Below, one piece after another: positions 34,020-42,736 of a stretch of 64,000 nucleotides of DNA (position 1 is the stretch's first letter; each line of letters opens with the position of its first letter). The translations under genes and the position numbers were made by a program. The notes below the pieces were generated by a model. The model searched no databases and had not been told where the DNA came from. It was given only the letters and a program-made list of their open reading frames with translations. This DNA is from Micromonospora sp. WMMD1102 (lineage in GTDB: Bacteria; Actinomycetota; Actinomycetes; Mycobacteriales; Micromonosporaceae): NCBI RefSeq assembly GCF_029626265.1, contig NZ_JARUBN010000001.1:5025001-5089000 (forward strand), read 5' to 3'.

Positions 34020-35144
34020 GTGACTACGTCAATGCCTCCTCCGAGTTTCCTGGAGCACGAATTGGCGACCGGGCAGATGATCGACCAGGCTCCTGCCGGG
34101 CGTTGGGTCGAAAATCATCCCGTGCTGGAGGCGCTCCGCCAGCGCCGCGCCACCGACTCCAGACCCGGTGACCGGAAAGACCCGTGGAAGATCGGGCTCG
34201 CCGTCGAGGGCGGCGGTATGCGCGGCATCGTCTCCGCCGCGATGCTCACCGCCATCGAGGATCTCGGCTTCCACTACGCTTTCGACGACGTCTACGCGGC
34301 GTCGTCTGGAGCCATCAACTCCGCCTATTTTTTGGCGACCAATACGTGGTATCCGCTCTCCATCTACTACGACGACCTCGCCTGTCGCAAGTTCGTCGAT
34401 TTCCGCCGGGTCTTCACCGGTCGACCGATCCTCGACATGGAGTACGCGTTCGAGAACGTCGTCGAGGTGATCAAACCGCTGGACTTCTCCGCGGTCCTCG
34501 CCGCACCGATCCGTTTCCACGTCTCGGTGACTCTCGTCGACGAACTGCGCACCCTCGACGTCAGCGACTTCGAGAGCCGTGCCGACCTGAAGGCGGCGCT
34601 GCGGGCCAGTGCCTGGCTTCCGGTGGCGGTGCCCGGCACCGCGATCTGGCGCGGGCAGCGCGCGGTCGACGGCGGTGTGCTGACCGCCTTCCCGTTCCGG
34701 CTGGCGGTCCGGGACGGCTGCACGCACGTCCTCTCGCTGAGCACCCGACCGATGAGCCTGCCGCAGCGGCGGCACTCGATCACCCAACGGTTCGCCGCGT
34801 CTCGGATCAACCGGCTGCGGTCCGGGCTGGGCGACGGATATCTGCGCGCCGTACGGGAGGGCTGGCAGGACCGCCGGGACCTACAGCACCAGATGACCCA
34901 CCCGGAGGACGACCCGGCCATCCTGGACCTCGCGCCGCTGCCCTGGATGCGGCAGGTGCAGCGGCACGAACTCGACCTCGCGAAGCTGCTCGCCGGTGCC
35001 CGCACCGCCTACGGCGTGATGTACTGCGCCCTGAACGGCGTCTCGCCGGACCGGATCCGGGACAACACGCTGCGGATCATCCCCAGGCTGACGGCTGTCG
35101 AGCACGTGGTGCCGCTGGGCCCGTCGAGCGGGCTGTCCCAGTGA
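34020..35144 (+). CDS. Patatin-like phospholipase
   Basis: 374 aa from GTG 34020. The oxyanion loop GLAVEGGGMRGIVSAAML (about 62), the nucleophile elbow YAASSGAINSAYF (about 100) and the dyad Asp in AVDGGVLTAFPF (about 220) are in family order. The elbow lacks the first Gly of GxSxG (AASSG), a conservative change seen in some patatins. Patatins hydrolyse phospholipid acyl chains; several act as membrane-damaging effectors in phage defence, others in lipid turnover. It runs toward the kinase-like gene and overlaps it by 68 bp. The start is uncertain (ATG 34032 also possible). Confidence 0.82.
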   Translation: MTTSMPPPSFLEHELATGQMIDQAPAGRWVENHPVLEALRQRRATDSRPGDRKDPWKIGLAVEGGGMRGIVSAAMLTAIEDLGFHYAFDDVYAASSGAINSAYFLATNTWYPLSIYYDDLACRKFVDFRRVFTGRPILDMEYAFENVVEVIKPLDFSAVLAAPIRFHVSVTLVDELRTLDVSDFESRADLKAALRASAWLPVAVPGTAIWRGQRAVDGGVLTAFPFRLAVRDGCTHVLSLSTRPMSLPQRRHSITQRFAASRINRLRSGLGDGYLRAVREGWQDRRDLQHQMTHPEDDPAILDLAPLPWMRQVQRHELDLAKLLAGARTAYGVMYCALNGVSPDRIRDNTLRIIPRLTAVEHVVPLGPSSGLSQ

Positions 35145-37704
35145 CATTCCCAGCAGTGCCCGCCGCCGCCCGCTCGGAGGCGAGGAAGGCCCTGGCCAGA
35201 CCGCTGCGGATCGCCGGGGCATCGATGCCGCACTTCACGACGTAAAAGATCCCGATGTTGGACACCCCGAGCATCAGCGCGTACGGCCGGCCGTCGAGGT
35301 CGCCCTGGAAGATGAAGTAGGCCAGCGGCCAGACCATCAGCAGGAAGACGAACATCGACGGGGTCCACCTGCTGAACATCTTGAGCCCCGTGATGTCCCG
35401 GAAGTCGGGCGGGACGACGGACGAGGAGCCGCTCTCCCGGGCGTCCCGCACCGTCCGGTTCGCGAACGACGACACGGTCGCGTTGAGCCCCAGTTGCATG
35501 GTGAGCCCGATCGCCGTGCAGATCGGCCACCACAGCGGGTGCCCGAGGTTCGGCGGCAGCACCACCAGGATCCACCAGAAGGCGAAGAGCCTGATCCAGA
35601 ACTCGGCGGCCCAGGCGTGCAGCCGACGAAGCGGCGGAAGCCGGCTGCTGCCGTACGCCGCGCTGAGTCCGGCGAAGATGTTCTGGTAGTGCCGCACGTT
35701 CACCAGGGCGAACGTTCCGGCGACGATCCGGGCGTCCAGGTTGCGCACCCCGGGCGGGCCGAGGGTGTCCAGTAGCCACCGCTGGCCACCCGCCAACAGT
35801 TCGGTGCCGGCGGTCCAGCCGAGGAGTTCGGTGCCGCGCCGGGCCAGCTCGACGACCCCCGGAGTGGGATCGACCCCGAAGTCGCGGCTGACCTGCACCA
35901 ACAGCACCAGGAAGACGAGCGCCCAGCAGGCCCCGCACAGCGCCGACCAGTAGAGCAGCATCGCGGCCCGGCGGTTGTTCCGGCCCGCCCGCCGCGACAG
36001 TCGCCGGAGCGCCGACGCCGGAAGCCGCCCGACCCGGATGAACCCGGGATCGGACGGATCGGTGCTGACCGGCGGGTCCCCGGCGCGGGTTTCGCCGGTG
36101 CCGAGCGACGGGTCCGCGGCGCCGGTTTCGCCGGTGCCGTCCGGCCGGGCCGCCGCCTCCGCCTCGCACCACTGCCGGAGCAGCTGCCGCTGCTGCATCC
36201 GTACCCGGCGGATCCGCCGCTGCCGCGCGGTCGTCCGGGCGGTCGGCGACGCCAGGTCGAAGAGCCCCCGCAGGGTGACCCGCTCCTCGCCGAGCAGCCC
36301 CGCCCGGTCCGCGACCGTCACCGCCTGGAGTTCCATCGCGAACGCGGTGCCGAGTTCGGCGTACGTCCAGGTGGTGTCGCCGTAGAGCAGCAGTCGCCGG
36401 GCGGGGTCCCGCTCGACGAGGTCCTCGACGAACCTCGCCAGCAGCGGCGTGCGGACGTAGAAGGCGTCCGGCACCGCCGACCCGTGCGTCGCGTCCGCTC
36501 CACCGATGGCGATCAGCAGCCGACCCAGCGAGTAGAGGTCGGCCCGAGCGGGATCGACAACCGCGGTGCGCTGCTTCATCTCCGGGGCGACGTAACCCGC
36601 TTCCCGGCCCTCCAGCGCGCCGATCGTCCGACTGTAGAGATGGTTGCGGCCGAGGTCGATGAGCACGGCCTTGAGCCCGCTGCCGTAGCCCTGGTCCCTG
36701 GTGATGATGATGTTCGACGGGGTCAGGTCCTGGTGGGTGAGGCCCAGTTTCTGGATCTCGGCGAGCGCCCGGAACAGTGGCGGCGCGAGGTCGCAGAGGG
36801 CGTCGAGGCGCAGCACCGCGGGTCTGCGCTTCCCGGTCCGCGGGTTGAACCGCGCCTGCGGCACGGTGCGGCCGAGGCGGGCCGTCATCTCCTCCTCCAG
36901 GGTGCGGCCCTCGACCAGCTCCATCGCCACCCAGGCCCGGGTGCTGGCGTAGATCTCCGGCAGGTGCGCGGAAGGCCCCGGCCCGGAGGCCGGCGCCTCG
37001 TCCCCGGCGTCGTCAGCCGAGCCCCGGAATCCGTAGCGCTCGACGTACGTCTCGGTGGCGGCGGCGATCGCCGCGATCTGGGTGTACGGCGGCAGCACGC
37101 ACTTGAGCGCGATCCTGGCCCGGCGCCCCTGCCGGTCCTTCCACGGGCCCCGCAGGATGAACGAGGTGGTGCCGAACCGGAGCAGCCGCATCCGCGAGAA
37201 ATCGATCTCTGCCCACACCTCGGCCGGGTCGGGTACGCCGGCCCGGTGGCCGCGGTTCGCGAGACCGTAGACGATCGCCAGCGCGCGGAGTATCCGGGCG
37301 TCCTCGAACAATGCGGCGACCTCGGCCTCGACCGCTGCCGCGGTGCCGTCGACCGCCGCTTCCGGACCGCCGCCCCGGCGCCGATCGAATTCGTGCGCGA
37401 TGATCAGGGCACTCAGCAGCAGACCGATCAGCCCGACGCTCTCCTCGGACCGGCCAGGGAGTCCGGAATAGATACTCCGGAGTGTTTCGATCGCGTCCTG
37501 CCGGCTCCGCCGGAACGCACCCTCGAACGCATCGTGCTCGACGGCCGCTCTGGCCATCAACTCCCAGATATTCTCCGGATCGAGGGGCACGCCGAGCAAA
37601 TCCCGGACAACCTCCTCGGGCGGAAGGTTGCGATTGATCGACAGGAGGTCGTCCAGGAGCTGCTTCGGCGGCGTCAACCGATCTTGATATTGTCCCTCGT
37701 CCAC
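35077..37704 (-). CDS. Membrane-anchored Ser/Thr kinase-like protein
   Basis: 875 aa from GTG 37704, which has AGGGGA at 8 bp; a TTG at 37734 would add ten residues. An N-terminal helical domain of about 190 residues is followed by a kinase fold: RIALKCVLPP (ATP-binding Lys), GLTHQDLTPSNIIIT (HQD for HRD), AVLIDLGRN (DLG for DFG), AGYVAPEMKQ (APE) and ADLYSLGRLL. The catalytic Asp and Asn are kept, so activity is possible. After a basic linker the C-terminus has four or five membrane helices (AAMLLYWSALCGACWALVFLV; FWWILVVLPPNL...; MFVFLLMVWPLAYFIF). Its 3' end overlaps the patatin gene. A signalling link between them is inference. Confidence 0.75.
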   Translation of the reverse strand: MDEGQYQDRLTPPKQLLDDLLSINRNLPPEEVVRDLLGVPLDPENIWELMARAAVEHDAFEGAFRRSRQDAIETLRSIYSGLPGRSEESVGLIGLLLSALIIAHEFDRRRGGGPEAAVDGTAAAVEAEVAALFEDARILRALAIVYGLANRGHRAGVPDPAEVWAEIDFSRMRLLRFGTTSFILRGPWKDRQGRRARIALKCVLPPYTQIAAIAAATETYVERYGFRGSADDAGDEAPASGPGPSAHLPEIYASTRAWVAMELVEGRTLEEEMTARLGRTVPQARFNPRTGKRRPAVLRLDALCDLAPPLFRALAEIQKLGLTHQDLTPSNIIITRDQGYGSGLKAVLIDLGRNHLYSRTIGALEGREAGYVAPEMKQRTAVVDPARADLYSLGRLLIAIGGADATHGSAVPDAFYVRTPLLARFVEDLVERDPARRLLLYGDTTWTYAELGTAFAMELQAVTVADRAGLLGEERVTLRGLFDLASPTARTTARQRRIRRVRMQQRQLLRQWCEAEAAARPDGTGETGAADPSLGTGETRAGDPPVSTDPSDPGFIRVGRLPASALRRLSRRAGRNNRRAAMLLYWSALCGACWALVFLVLLVQVSRDFGVDPTPGVVELARRGTELLGWTAGTELLAGGQRWLLDTLGPPGVRNLDARIVAGTFALVNVRHYQNIFAGLSAAYGSSRLPPLRRLHAWAAEFWIRLFAFWWILVVLPPNLGHPLWWPICTAIGLTMQLGLNATVSSFANRTVRDARESGSSSVVPPDFRDITGLKMFSRWTPSMFVFLLMVWPLAYFIFQGDLDGRPYALMLGVSNIGIFYVVKCGIDAPAIRSGLARAFLASERAAAGTAGNVTGTARSTGPAAPRARQPSAWG

Positions 37705-37868
37705 GGCGGTGTCCCCTGCCTCTGCCGCAGGCAATTGATACGTGCCCCTACGTCGTCGCAGAGAATATTGCAGAACCGGGCTGGCGGGGCAAACGCCGCG
37801 ACCGCTTTCCGTCCGATCGGCTGCCGGTCACGAAAAAATGTCGACAGGACAATCGCACTTCACGGCAC

Positions 37869-37913
37869 ACCGGTCAGGCCGGCACGGCCATACCGGTCAG
37901 GCCGGCACGGCCA
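37869..37913. repeat. Tandem duplication of the GT4 gene's 3' end
   Basis: Two identical 22-bp copies (37869-37890 and 37892-37913, core GGTCAGGCCGGCACGGCCA) with a one-base gap. The second holds the gene's stop codon (37897-37899), and the first is a spare copy just beyond it. Confidence 0.85.
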
Positions 37914-39054
37914 CCTCGGACAGTGCCCGGACCCGGTCGTAGAGGGCCAGATAGGACCGGGCCATCACCTCCGGGGTGAACCGCCGGGCGGCCTCGGTCT
38001 GGCAGCGGCGCGGGTCGATCCGGTCCGCGTCCAGGACGAGCCCGGCCAGTTCCTCCTCGTCGTCGGTGAGCAGACCCGTCCCACCATGCTGGACCAGCTC
38101 CGGCAGGCAGCCCTTGGCCAGCCCGACGACCGGGGTGCCGAGGGCGAGTGACTCGACCACCGCCGTACCGCCGGGCTCGGCCCAGCGCAGCGGGAAGAGC
38201 GAGGCGCGGGCGGTGGCGACCAGGTCGTCGCGTTCCCGGCCGGCGACGGTGCCGATCCAGCGCACCCGTACCCCGTCGACGTGCGGGGCGACCCGCTCCC
38301 GCCAGAACTGGACGTCCGGGTTGGCCGCCGCCACCGGATCGTGCTCGGCGGCGGCCAGGTCGGCCGGCTGCCGGTACGGGCCGACCGGACCGGCGAGGAC
38401 CAGGTCGAAACCGGCCCGGTGCGCCAGCCGGGCGGCGAGATCCTGCCCCTTGCCCGGGTTGATCCGGCCGAGCACCACGACGTGCCGGCCCTTGTCGGCG
38501 GGGCGGCACCGGTCCACGCCGACGGCCAGCGGGGTGGCCAGGTGCACGTGCCCGACCGAGTGTGCGCGCAGCGCCTCCGGAGCGCGGGCCAGCTGCGAGG
38601 CGGAGACGCCGTTCACGCGGACCCGGTCGGCGCCGTCGAAGCTGCCGTACAACTCGGGATGCTTGGCCAGGTCCCAGTGCAGGGTGTGCAGCACCGGCGG
38701 GGCGTCCCGGCCGAGCGCGGCCAGGGTGGCCAGGCCGGCCGCCTCGACGTGGTCGTGCACCAGGTCGATGTCGTCGCGCTGCCGCAGCGTGCGTACCACC
38801 GCGTGCAGGTGGCTCTGCACCACCCCGCACGCCTGGTTGTACGGCCGTTGCAGGCTGCCGAACTGTCCGTCGGCGAAGACCGCCAGCCGCTCGTCGACCG
38901 GCAGTTCACTGCTGCCGACGGTGGCCAGCACCACCCGTACGCCGAGCCGGCGCAGCTCGGGTACGAGGGTGGCGATCACGTTCTCGATCCCGCCGTACCC
39001 GTTCGGCGGCACCGGCAGCCAGGGGCCGGCGTTCACCAGCACGGTGAGGCTCAT
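37897..39054 (-). CDS. GT4-family glycosyltransferase
   Basis: 385 aa. MSLTVLVNAGPWLPVPPNGYGGIENVIATLVPEL is the acceptor-side start of GT-B retaining enzymes. HVVVLGRINPGKGQDLAARLA (about 196) opens the nucleotide-sugar domain. FPLRWAEPGGTAVVESLALGTPVVGLAKGCLPELVQ (about 290-325) has the E-x7-E-like motif (EPGGTAVVE) of GT4. It would transfer a sugar from an NDP donor with retention, in the cytosol or at the membrane face. ATGA overlap with the upstream GpgS-like gene makes a two-gene operon. The acceptor is unknown. Confidence 0.85.
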   Translation of the reverse strand: MSLTVLVNAGPWLPVPPNGYGGIENVIATLVPELRRLGVRVVLATVGSSELPVDERLAVFADGQFGSLQRPYNQACGVVQSHLHAVVRTLRQRDDIDLVHDHVEAAGLATLAALGRDAPPVLHTLHWDLAKHPELYGSFDGADRVRVNGVSASQLARAPEALRAHSVGHVHLATPLAVGVDRCRPADKGRHVVVLGRINPGKGQDLAARLAHRAGFDLVLAGPVGPYRQPADLAAAEHDPVAAANPDVQFWRERVAPHVDGVRVRWIGTVAGRERDDLVATARASLFPLRWAEPGGTAVVESLALGTPVVGLAKGCLPELVQHGGTGLLTDDEEELAGLVLDADRIDPRRCQTEAARRFTPEVMARSYLALYDRVRALSEVAVPA

Positions 39055-40118
39055 CCGGCGGCCACCGCCCCGCTCGGGACGGCACCGGCCAGCGCCAGCC
39101 GACGGGCCCGGTTCCGGGCCATCCTGGTACGCGGGGAGAGGCTGGCCAGCGGTGGCCGTTCGGCGACCGACACGTCGGTGACGACGATCTCCCGGTCCAG
39201 GTTCGGCAGTGCGTCGTCGCCACCCCGGCGGAACTGGGTGAGCGCGGCGGCCGGCGGCACCGGTTCGGCGACCAGCCCGCGCCGGTGCAGCCGGGACCAG
39301 ACGGTGTAGAGGATCTGCGCCGACATCCGGCCCAGCGCCTCGGTGTCCTGGTGCCGGTGGAACCGCTCGCCGAGGTCGACCTGGGCCAGCGCGTCCAGCC
39401 CGACCAGGTCCAGTAGGTCGACGAGCATGGCGATCTCGACGCCGTACCCGGAGACGAACGGGATCTGTTCGAGGATCTCGCGGCGGCCGGCGTACTCCCC
39501 GGCGAGCGGCTGGACGAAGCCGGCCAGTTCCGGCCAGAACATGCTGATCAGCGGCCGGGCCATCAGCTCGGTCACCCGCCCGCCGCCGTCCGGTTCGACG
39601 CCCCCGGGCCCGACCAGCGGCCGGTGGTAGAAGCCCTTGACGAACGCGACGGTCGGGTCGGCGAGCAGCGGCCCGACCAGCCCGGTGACGAACCGGGGCG
39701 AGAAGCGGCGCAGGTCGGCGTCGACGAACGCGACGACGTCGCCGGTGGCGGCGGCCAGGCCGGACCAGAGCGCGTCGCCCTTGCCGTCCAGCCGGGGCAG
39801 CCCGCGGGTCATCTCGTCCTGGCTCACCACCCGGGCCCCGGCGGCGGTGGCCAGCGCCGCGGTCGCGTCGGTGGAGCGGGAGTCGACGACGATCAGCTCG
39901 TCGATCACCGGGGCCTTCTCCATCAGGTGCCGACGCAGCGTGCCGACGATCGCACCGACCGTGGCCTCCTCGTTGCGGGCCGGCAACACCACGCTGACCC
40001 GCTGCTCCCCCTTGACCTTCAGCAGCCGGCGCGGCGTCCAGCCGGCCGAGTCTCCGGTACGGTACGTAGTCCAGGCTTCTACGACCGGTGGAACGGTCGG
40101 TTCTGTTTGCCGTCGCAC
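39051..40118 (-). CDS. GpgS-like family 2 glycosyltransferase
   Basis: 355 aa from GTG 40118, which has GGGG 5 bp upstream. QRVSVVLPARNEEATVGAIVGTLRRHLMEKAPVIDELIVVDSRSTDATAALA is the GT-A nucleotide-binding start. GDVVAFVDADLRRFSPRFVTGLVGPLL has the DAD metal motif. EYAGRREILEQIPFVSGYGVEIAMLVDLLD matches glucosyl-3-phosphoglycerate synthases and mannosylglycerate-synthase relatives. GpgS starts methylglucose lipopolysaccharide synthesis in mycobacteria, and is usually about 320-330 aa. Coupling to a GT4 enzyme suggests a short glycoside built in two steps. The GpgS function itself is not certain. Confidence 0.8.
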   Translation of the reverse strand: MRRQTEPTVPPVVEAWTTYRTGDSAGWTPRRLLKVKGEQRVSVVLPARNEEATVGAIVGTLRRHLMEKAPVIDELIVVDSRSTDATAALATAAGARVVSQDEMTRGLPRLDGKGDALWSGLAAATGDVVAFVDADLRRFSPRFVTGLVGPLLADPTVAFVKGFYHRPLVGPGGVEPDGGGRVTELMARPLISMFWPELAGFVQPLAGEYAGRREILEQIPFVSGYGVEIAMLVDLLDLVGLDALAQVDLGERFHRHQDTEALGRMSAQILYTVWSRLHRRGLVAEPVPPAAALTQFRRGGDDALPNLDREIVVTDVSVAERPPLASLSPRTRMARNRARRLALAGAVPSGAVAAG

Positions 40119-40358
40119 GGGCACCCCCCAATTTCGTGATCCGCAGCGCCGGCCGAACCTTTTCCTCCGGCGGTCCGGGCAAACCCGAGGCCGGCTAACA
40201 GCTTGATCTCCAATTGGCGGCCTACGTGCACCGTCGCGGTGAACGGTTCGTTTCGGGCGTCGTTCGCAGGGCTGTGCAGCAGCGTTCCTGCCCTGCGATG
40301 TTTCCGGCCGGCGCCGGCCGGAGAAGGCGTAGGTTCGAATCGAGGGAGGGACCGGACG

Positions 40359-41390
40359 ATGCGGATCTGCCGGATGGGGTTGGTCGGTGCGGGCGGTGTC
40401 GCGCAGCGGCACGCACGGGTGCTGTCGGGCTTCGACGACGTGCAGCTCGTCGGGGTCACCGACGTGCTGCCGGAGGCGGCGACCCGGCTGGCCGACTCGA
40501 CCGGGGCTCGGGTCTTTCCCGACGTCGCGGCGCTGCTCTCGGCGGACCTGGACGCGGTCTACGTCTGCGTGCCGCCGTTCGCGCACGGCGCCGCCGAGGA
40601 GGCGGTACTCGACGCCGGGCTGGCCCTCTTCGTGGAGAAGCCGCTCGCGCTCGACCGGGAGACCGCGTCCCGGATCAACCGGCTCGCCGGGCAGCGGGGC
40701 GTCGTGACCGCGGTCGGGCACTTCTGGCGCTACCTCGCGGCGGTCGAACAGGCCCGGCACCTGCTCGCCGACCGGCCGGTCCGGCTGGTCGCCGGTGCCT
40801 GGCTGGACAAGGTGCCGCCGGTCGGCTGGTGGCCGCGGCGGGACCGGTCCGGCGGCCCGGTCGTGGAGCAGGCCAGCCACGTCCTCGACCTGGCCCGTCA
40901 TCTCGTCGGTGAGGTGTCCGAGGTCTGGGCGGTCGGCAACGGCACGCCGCCGGAGGTGGCCGGCGCGGACGTGGACGGCGCGACCGCCGCCACGCTGCGG
41001 TTCGCGACCGGCGCGGTGGGCACGCTCACCACCACCTGCACGCTGGGCTGGAAGCACCGGGCCGGTCTGGAGGTGTACGCCGACGGCCTGGCCCTGTCGG
41101 TCGGCGAGGACGGCCTGCTGGTCCGGGACACCGACGGCGAACACCGGATCCCCGGCGACCTGGAGCAGGGCCGGACGGCGGTGGACCGCGCCTTCGTCGA
41201 CGCGGTCCGGGGCATCGGCGACGACGTCCGGGGGCCCTATCCGGAGGCGCTCCGGACCCACCTGCTGGCGCTGGCGGTCGCCGAGTCCGCCGCGACCGGC
41301 CAGCCGGTCCGGGTGCCGTCGCCGGAGCCGGAACCAGCGCCGGCGCCGGAACCGAGCCAGGAGTCGGAGCCGGAGCCGGCGCGTGGCTGA
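40359..41390 (+). CDS. Gfo/Idh/MocA-family oxidoreductase
   Basis: 343 aa. GLVGAGGVAQRHARVLSGFDDVQLVGVTD is the Rossmann motif (residues 7-). LFVEKPLALDRETASRI is the EKP motif near 94. The catalytic-region His lies in VVEQASHVLDLARHLVGE. The C-terminus ends in a low-complexity E/P tail (SPEPEPAPAPEPSQESEPEP), unusual in the family. These enzymes oxidise or reduce sugars or inositols with NAD(P). GAGGGAGGG fixes the ATG at 40359. It overlaps the next gene by 8 bp (GTGGCTGA) and is divergent from the glycosyltransferase pair, suggesting a common small glycoside pathway. Confidence 0.85.
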   Translation: MRICRMGLVGAGGVAQRHARVLSGFDDVQLVGVTDVLPEAATRLADSTGARVFPDVAALLSADLDAVYVCVPPFAHGAAEEAVLDAGLALFVEKPLALDRETASRINRLAGQRGVVTAVGHFWRYLAAVEQARHLLADRPVRLVAGAWLDKVPPVGWWPRRDRSGGPVVEQASHVLDLARHLVGEVSEVWAVGNGTPPEVAGADVDGATAATLRFATGAVGTLTTTCTLGWKHRAGLEVYADGLALSVGEDGLLVRDTDGEHRIPGDLEQGRTAVDRAFVDAVRGIGDDVRGPYPEALRTHLLALAVAESAATGQPVRVPSPEPEPAPAPEPSQESEPEPARG

Positions 41391-42477
41391 GCGGGAGCGC
41401 AACCTGGTGGTCACCGGCCCGCACGAGGTGGCGTTCCGGGAGGAGGAGCCGGAGCCGCTGACCGACGGCACGTTCCGGGTCGAGACACTGTTCAGCGGGA
41501 TCTCCGCCGGCACCGAGCTGAGCTACGTCAAGGGCACCAACCCGTACCTCTCGGCCGGCTGGGACGGCACGCTCGGGCTCTTCGTCGAGGGCGCACCGGG
41601 TACGCCGTACCCGGTGACCCGGCTCGGTTACATGGAGGTCGGCCGGGTGGTCCGGAGCCGCACCCCGGCGGTCCCCGAGGGCGGACTCGTGGCGATGACG
41701 TACGGGCACCGTTCGGCGTACCGGGGCGACCCGCTGCGCGACCGGGTGGTGCCGGTGCCGGAGGAGCTGGATCCGCTGCTCGGGATCTACGCGGCGCACA
41801 TGGGGCCGATCTGCGCCAACGGTCTGCTGCACGCCGCCGCCGACCTGTACGGCAACGGCGTGCGGGACCTCGGCGACGGGGTACGGGGGCGCCGGGTGGC
41901 GGTGACCGGGGCGGGTGTGGTGGCGCTGCTGACCGCCCTCTTCGCCCGGCGGGCCGGTGCCGCCTCGGTGGTCGTACTCGATCCGACGCCGCAGCGGCGG
42001 GCGGTGGCCGAGGCGCTCGGCCTGGAGACGCTCGACCCGACCGCGGACGATCCGGCCGTGGTGTTGAAGACGCGCTGGCGGCACACGGCCGACGACCGGG
42101 GTGCCGACGTCGTCTTCCAGTGTCGTGGGCAGGCGTCGGCGCTGCATCTGGCGCTGCGGCTGCTCCGCCCGCAGGGCACCGTCGTCGACCTCGCCTTCTA
42201 CCAGGGCGGCGCCGACCTGGTGCGGCTCGGTGAGGAGTTCCACCACAACGGGCTGTCGCTGCGCTGCGCGCAGATCGGCCGGGTGCCGCGCGGGCTGGCC
42301 CCCACCTGGGACCGCGACCGCCTGTCGGCGGAGACGATCGTCCTGCTCCGCGAGTACGGCGACCTGGTACGCAAGCACCTCGTCTCGGCGGTGGTCCCGT
42401 TCGAGCAGGCGCCCGCGCTGCTGACCGAGCTGGCCGACGGCCGCCGCCACGAGGTCCAGGCAGTCCTCGCCGCCTGA
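41383..42477 (+). CDS. MDR-family (zinc-type) alcohol dehydrogenase-like protein
   Basis: 364 aa from GTG 41383 within the end of the oxidoreductase gene. ETLFSGISAGTELSYVKGTNPYL replaces the usual zinc Cys with Gly/Ser (SGISAGTE), so the catalytic zinc site is absent or altered. RRVAVTGAGVVALLTALFARRAGA (about 170) is the dinucleotide motif, and GADVVFQCRGQASALHLALRLLRPQG follows. Members with this pattern (bacteriochlorophyllide dehydrogenase BchC-like or threonine-dehydrogenase-like) act on sugars or polyols. It is translationally coupled to the Gfo/Idh/MocA gene, and the two may oxidise and reduce the same intermediate. An 18-bp perfect tandem duplication covers its stop codon. Confidence 0.78.
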   Translation: MAERERNLVVTGPHEVAFREEEPEPLTDGTFRVETLFSGISAGTELSYVKGTNPYLSAGWDGTLGLFVEGAPGTPYPVTRLGYMEVGRVVRSRTPAVPEGGLVAMTYGHRSAYRGDPLRDRVVPVPEELDPLLGIYAAHMGPICANGLLHAAADLYGNGVRDLGDGVRGRRVAVTGAGVVALLTALFARRAGAASVVVLDPTPQRRAVAEALGLETLDPTADDPAVVLKTRWRHTADDRGADVVFQCRGQASALHLALRLLRPQGTVVDLAFYQGGADLVRLGEEFHHNGLSLRCAQIGRVPRGLAPTWDRDRLSAETIVLLREYGDLVRKHLVSAVVPFEQAPALLTELADGRRHEVQAVLAA

Positions 42478-42498
42478 ACGGTCCTCGCCGCCTGAACG
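42463..42498. repeat. 18-bp perfect tandem duplication over a stop codon
   Basis: GTCCTCGCCGCCTGAACG occurs at 42463-42480 and again at 42481-42498. The first copy holds the dehydrogenase stop codon (42475-42477), the second lies wholly downstream. Confidence 0.95.
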
Positions 42499-42736
42499 GT
42501 GCTGTGCCACGCGGCGGCGGCGACGACCTGTGCCGGTGGAATGGTCGGGGCGTCGGATCGGCGCGCCCTGGCCCTCTCGGGGCCGGGGGGCGGTGTCTGA
42601 TGCGCAGACTGTCGAGCTGGGCGCACGAACGGGGCAGCTCGACAGCCTCCACACCGGACCGTCCCTCGGCGGGCGGCTACCGGTGGTCGACATCGCCACA
42701 TACCCTTCCGGGCCGTCAGGTCGTTACCCTGCCGGC

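Noticed and set aside
40325..40350. GGTTCGAATC, the consensus T-loop of a tRNA
   Set aside because: No acceptor, D or anticodon stems can be formed around it, and it lies in the promoter region of the oxidoreductase gene.
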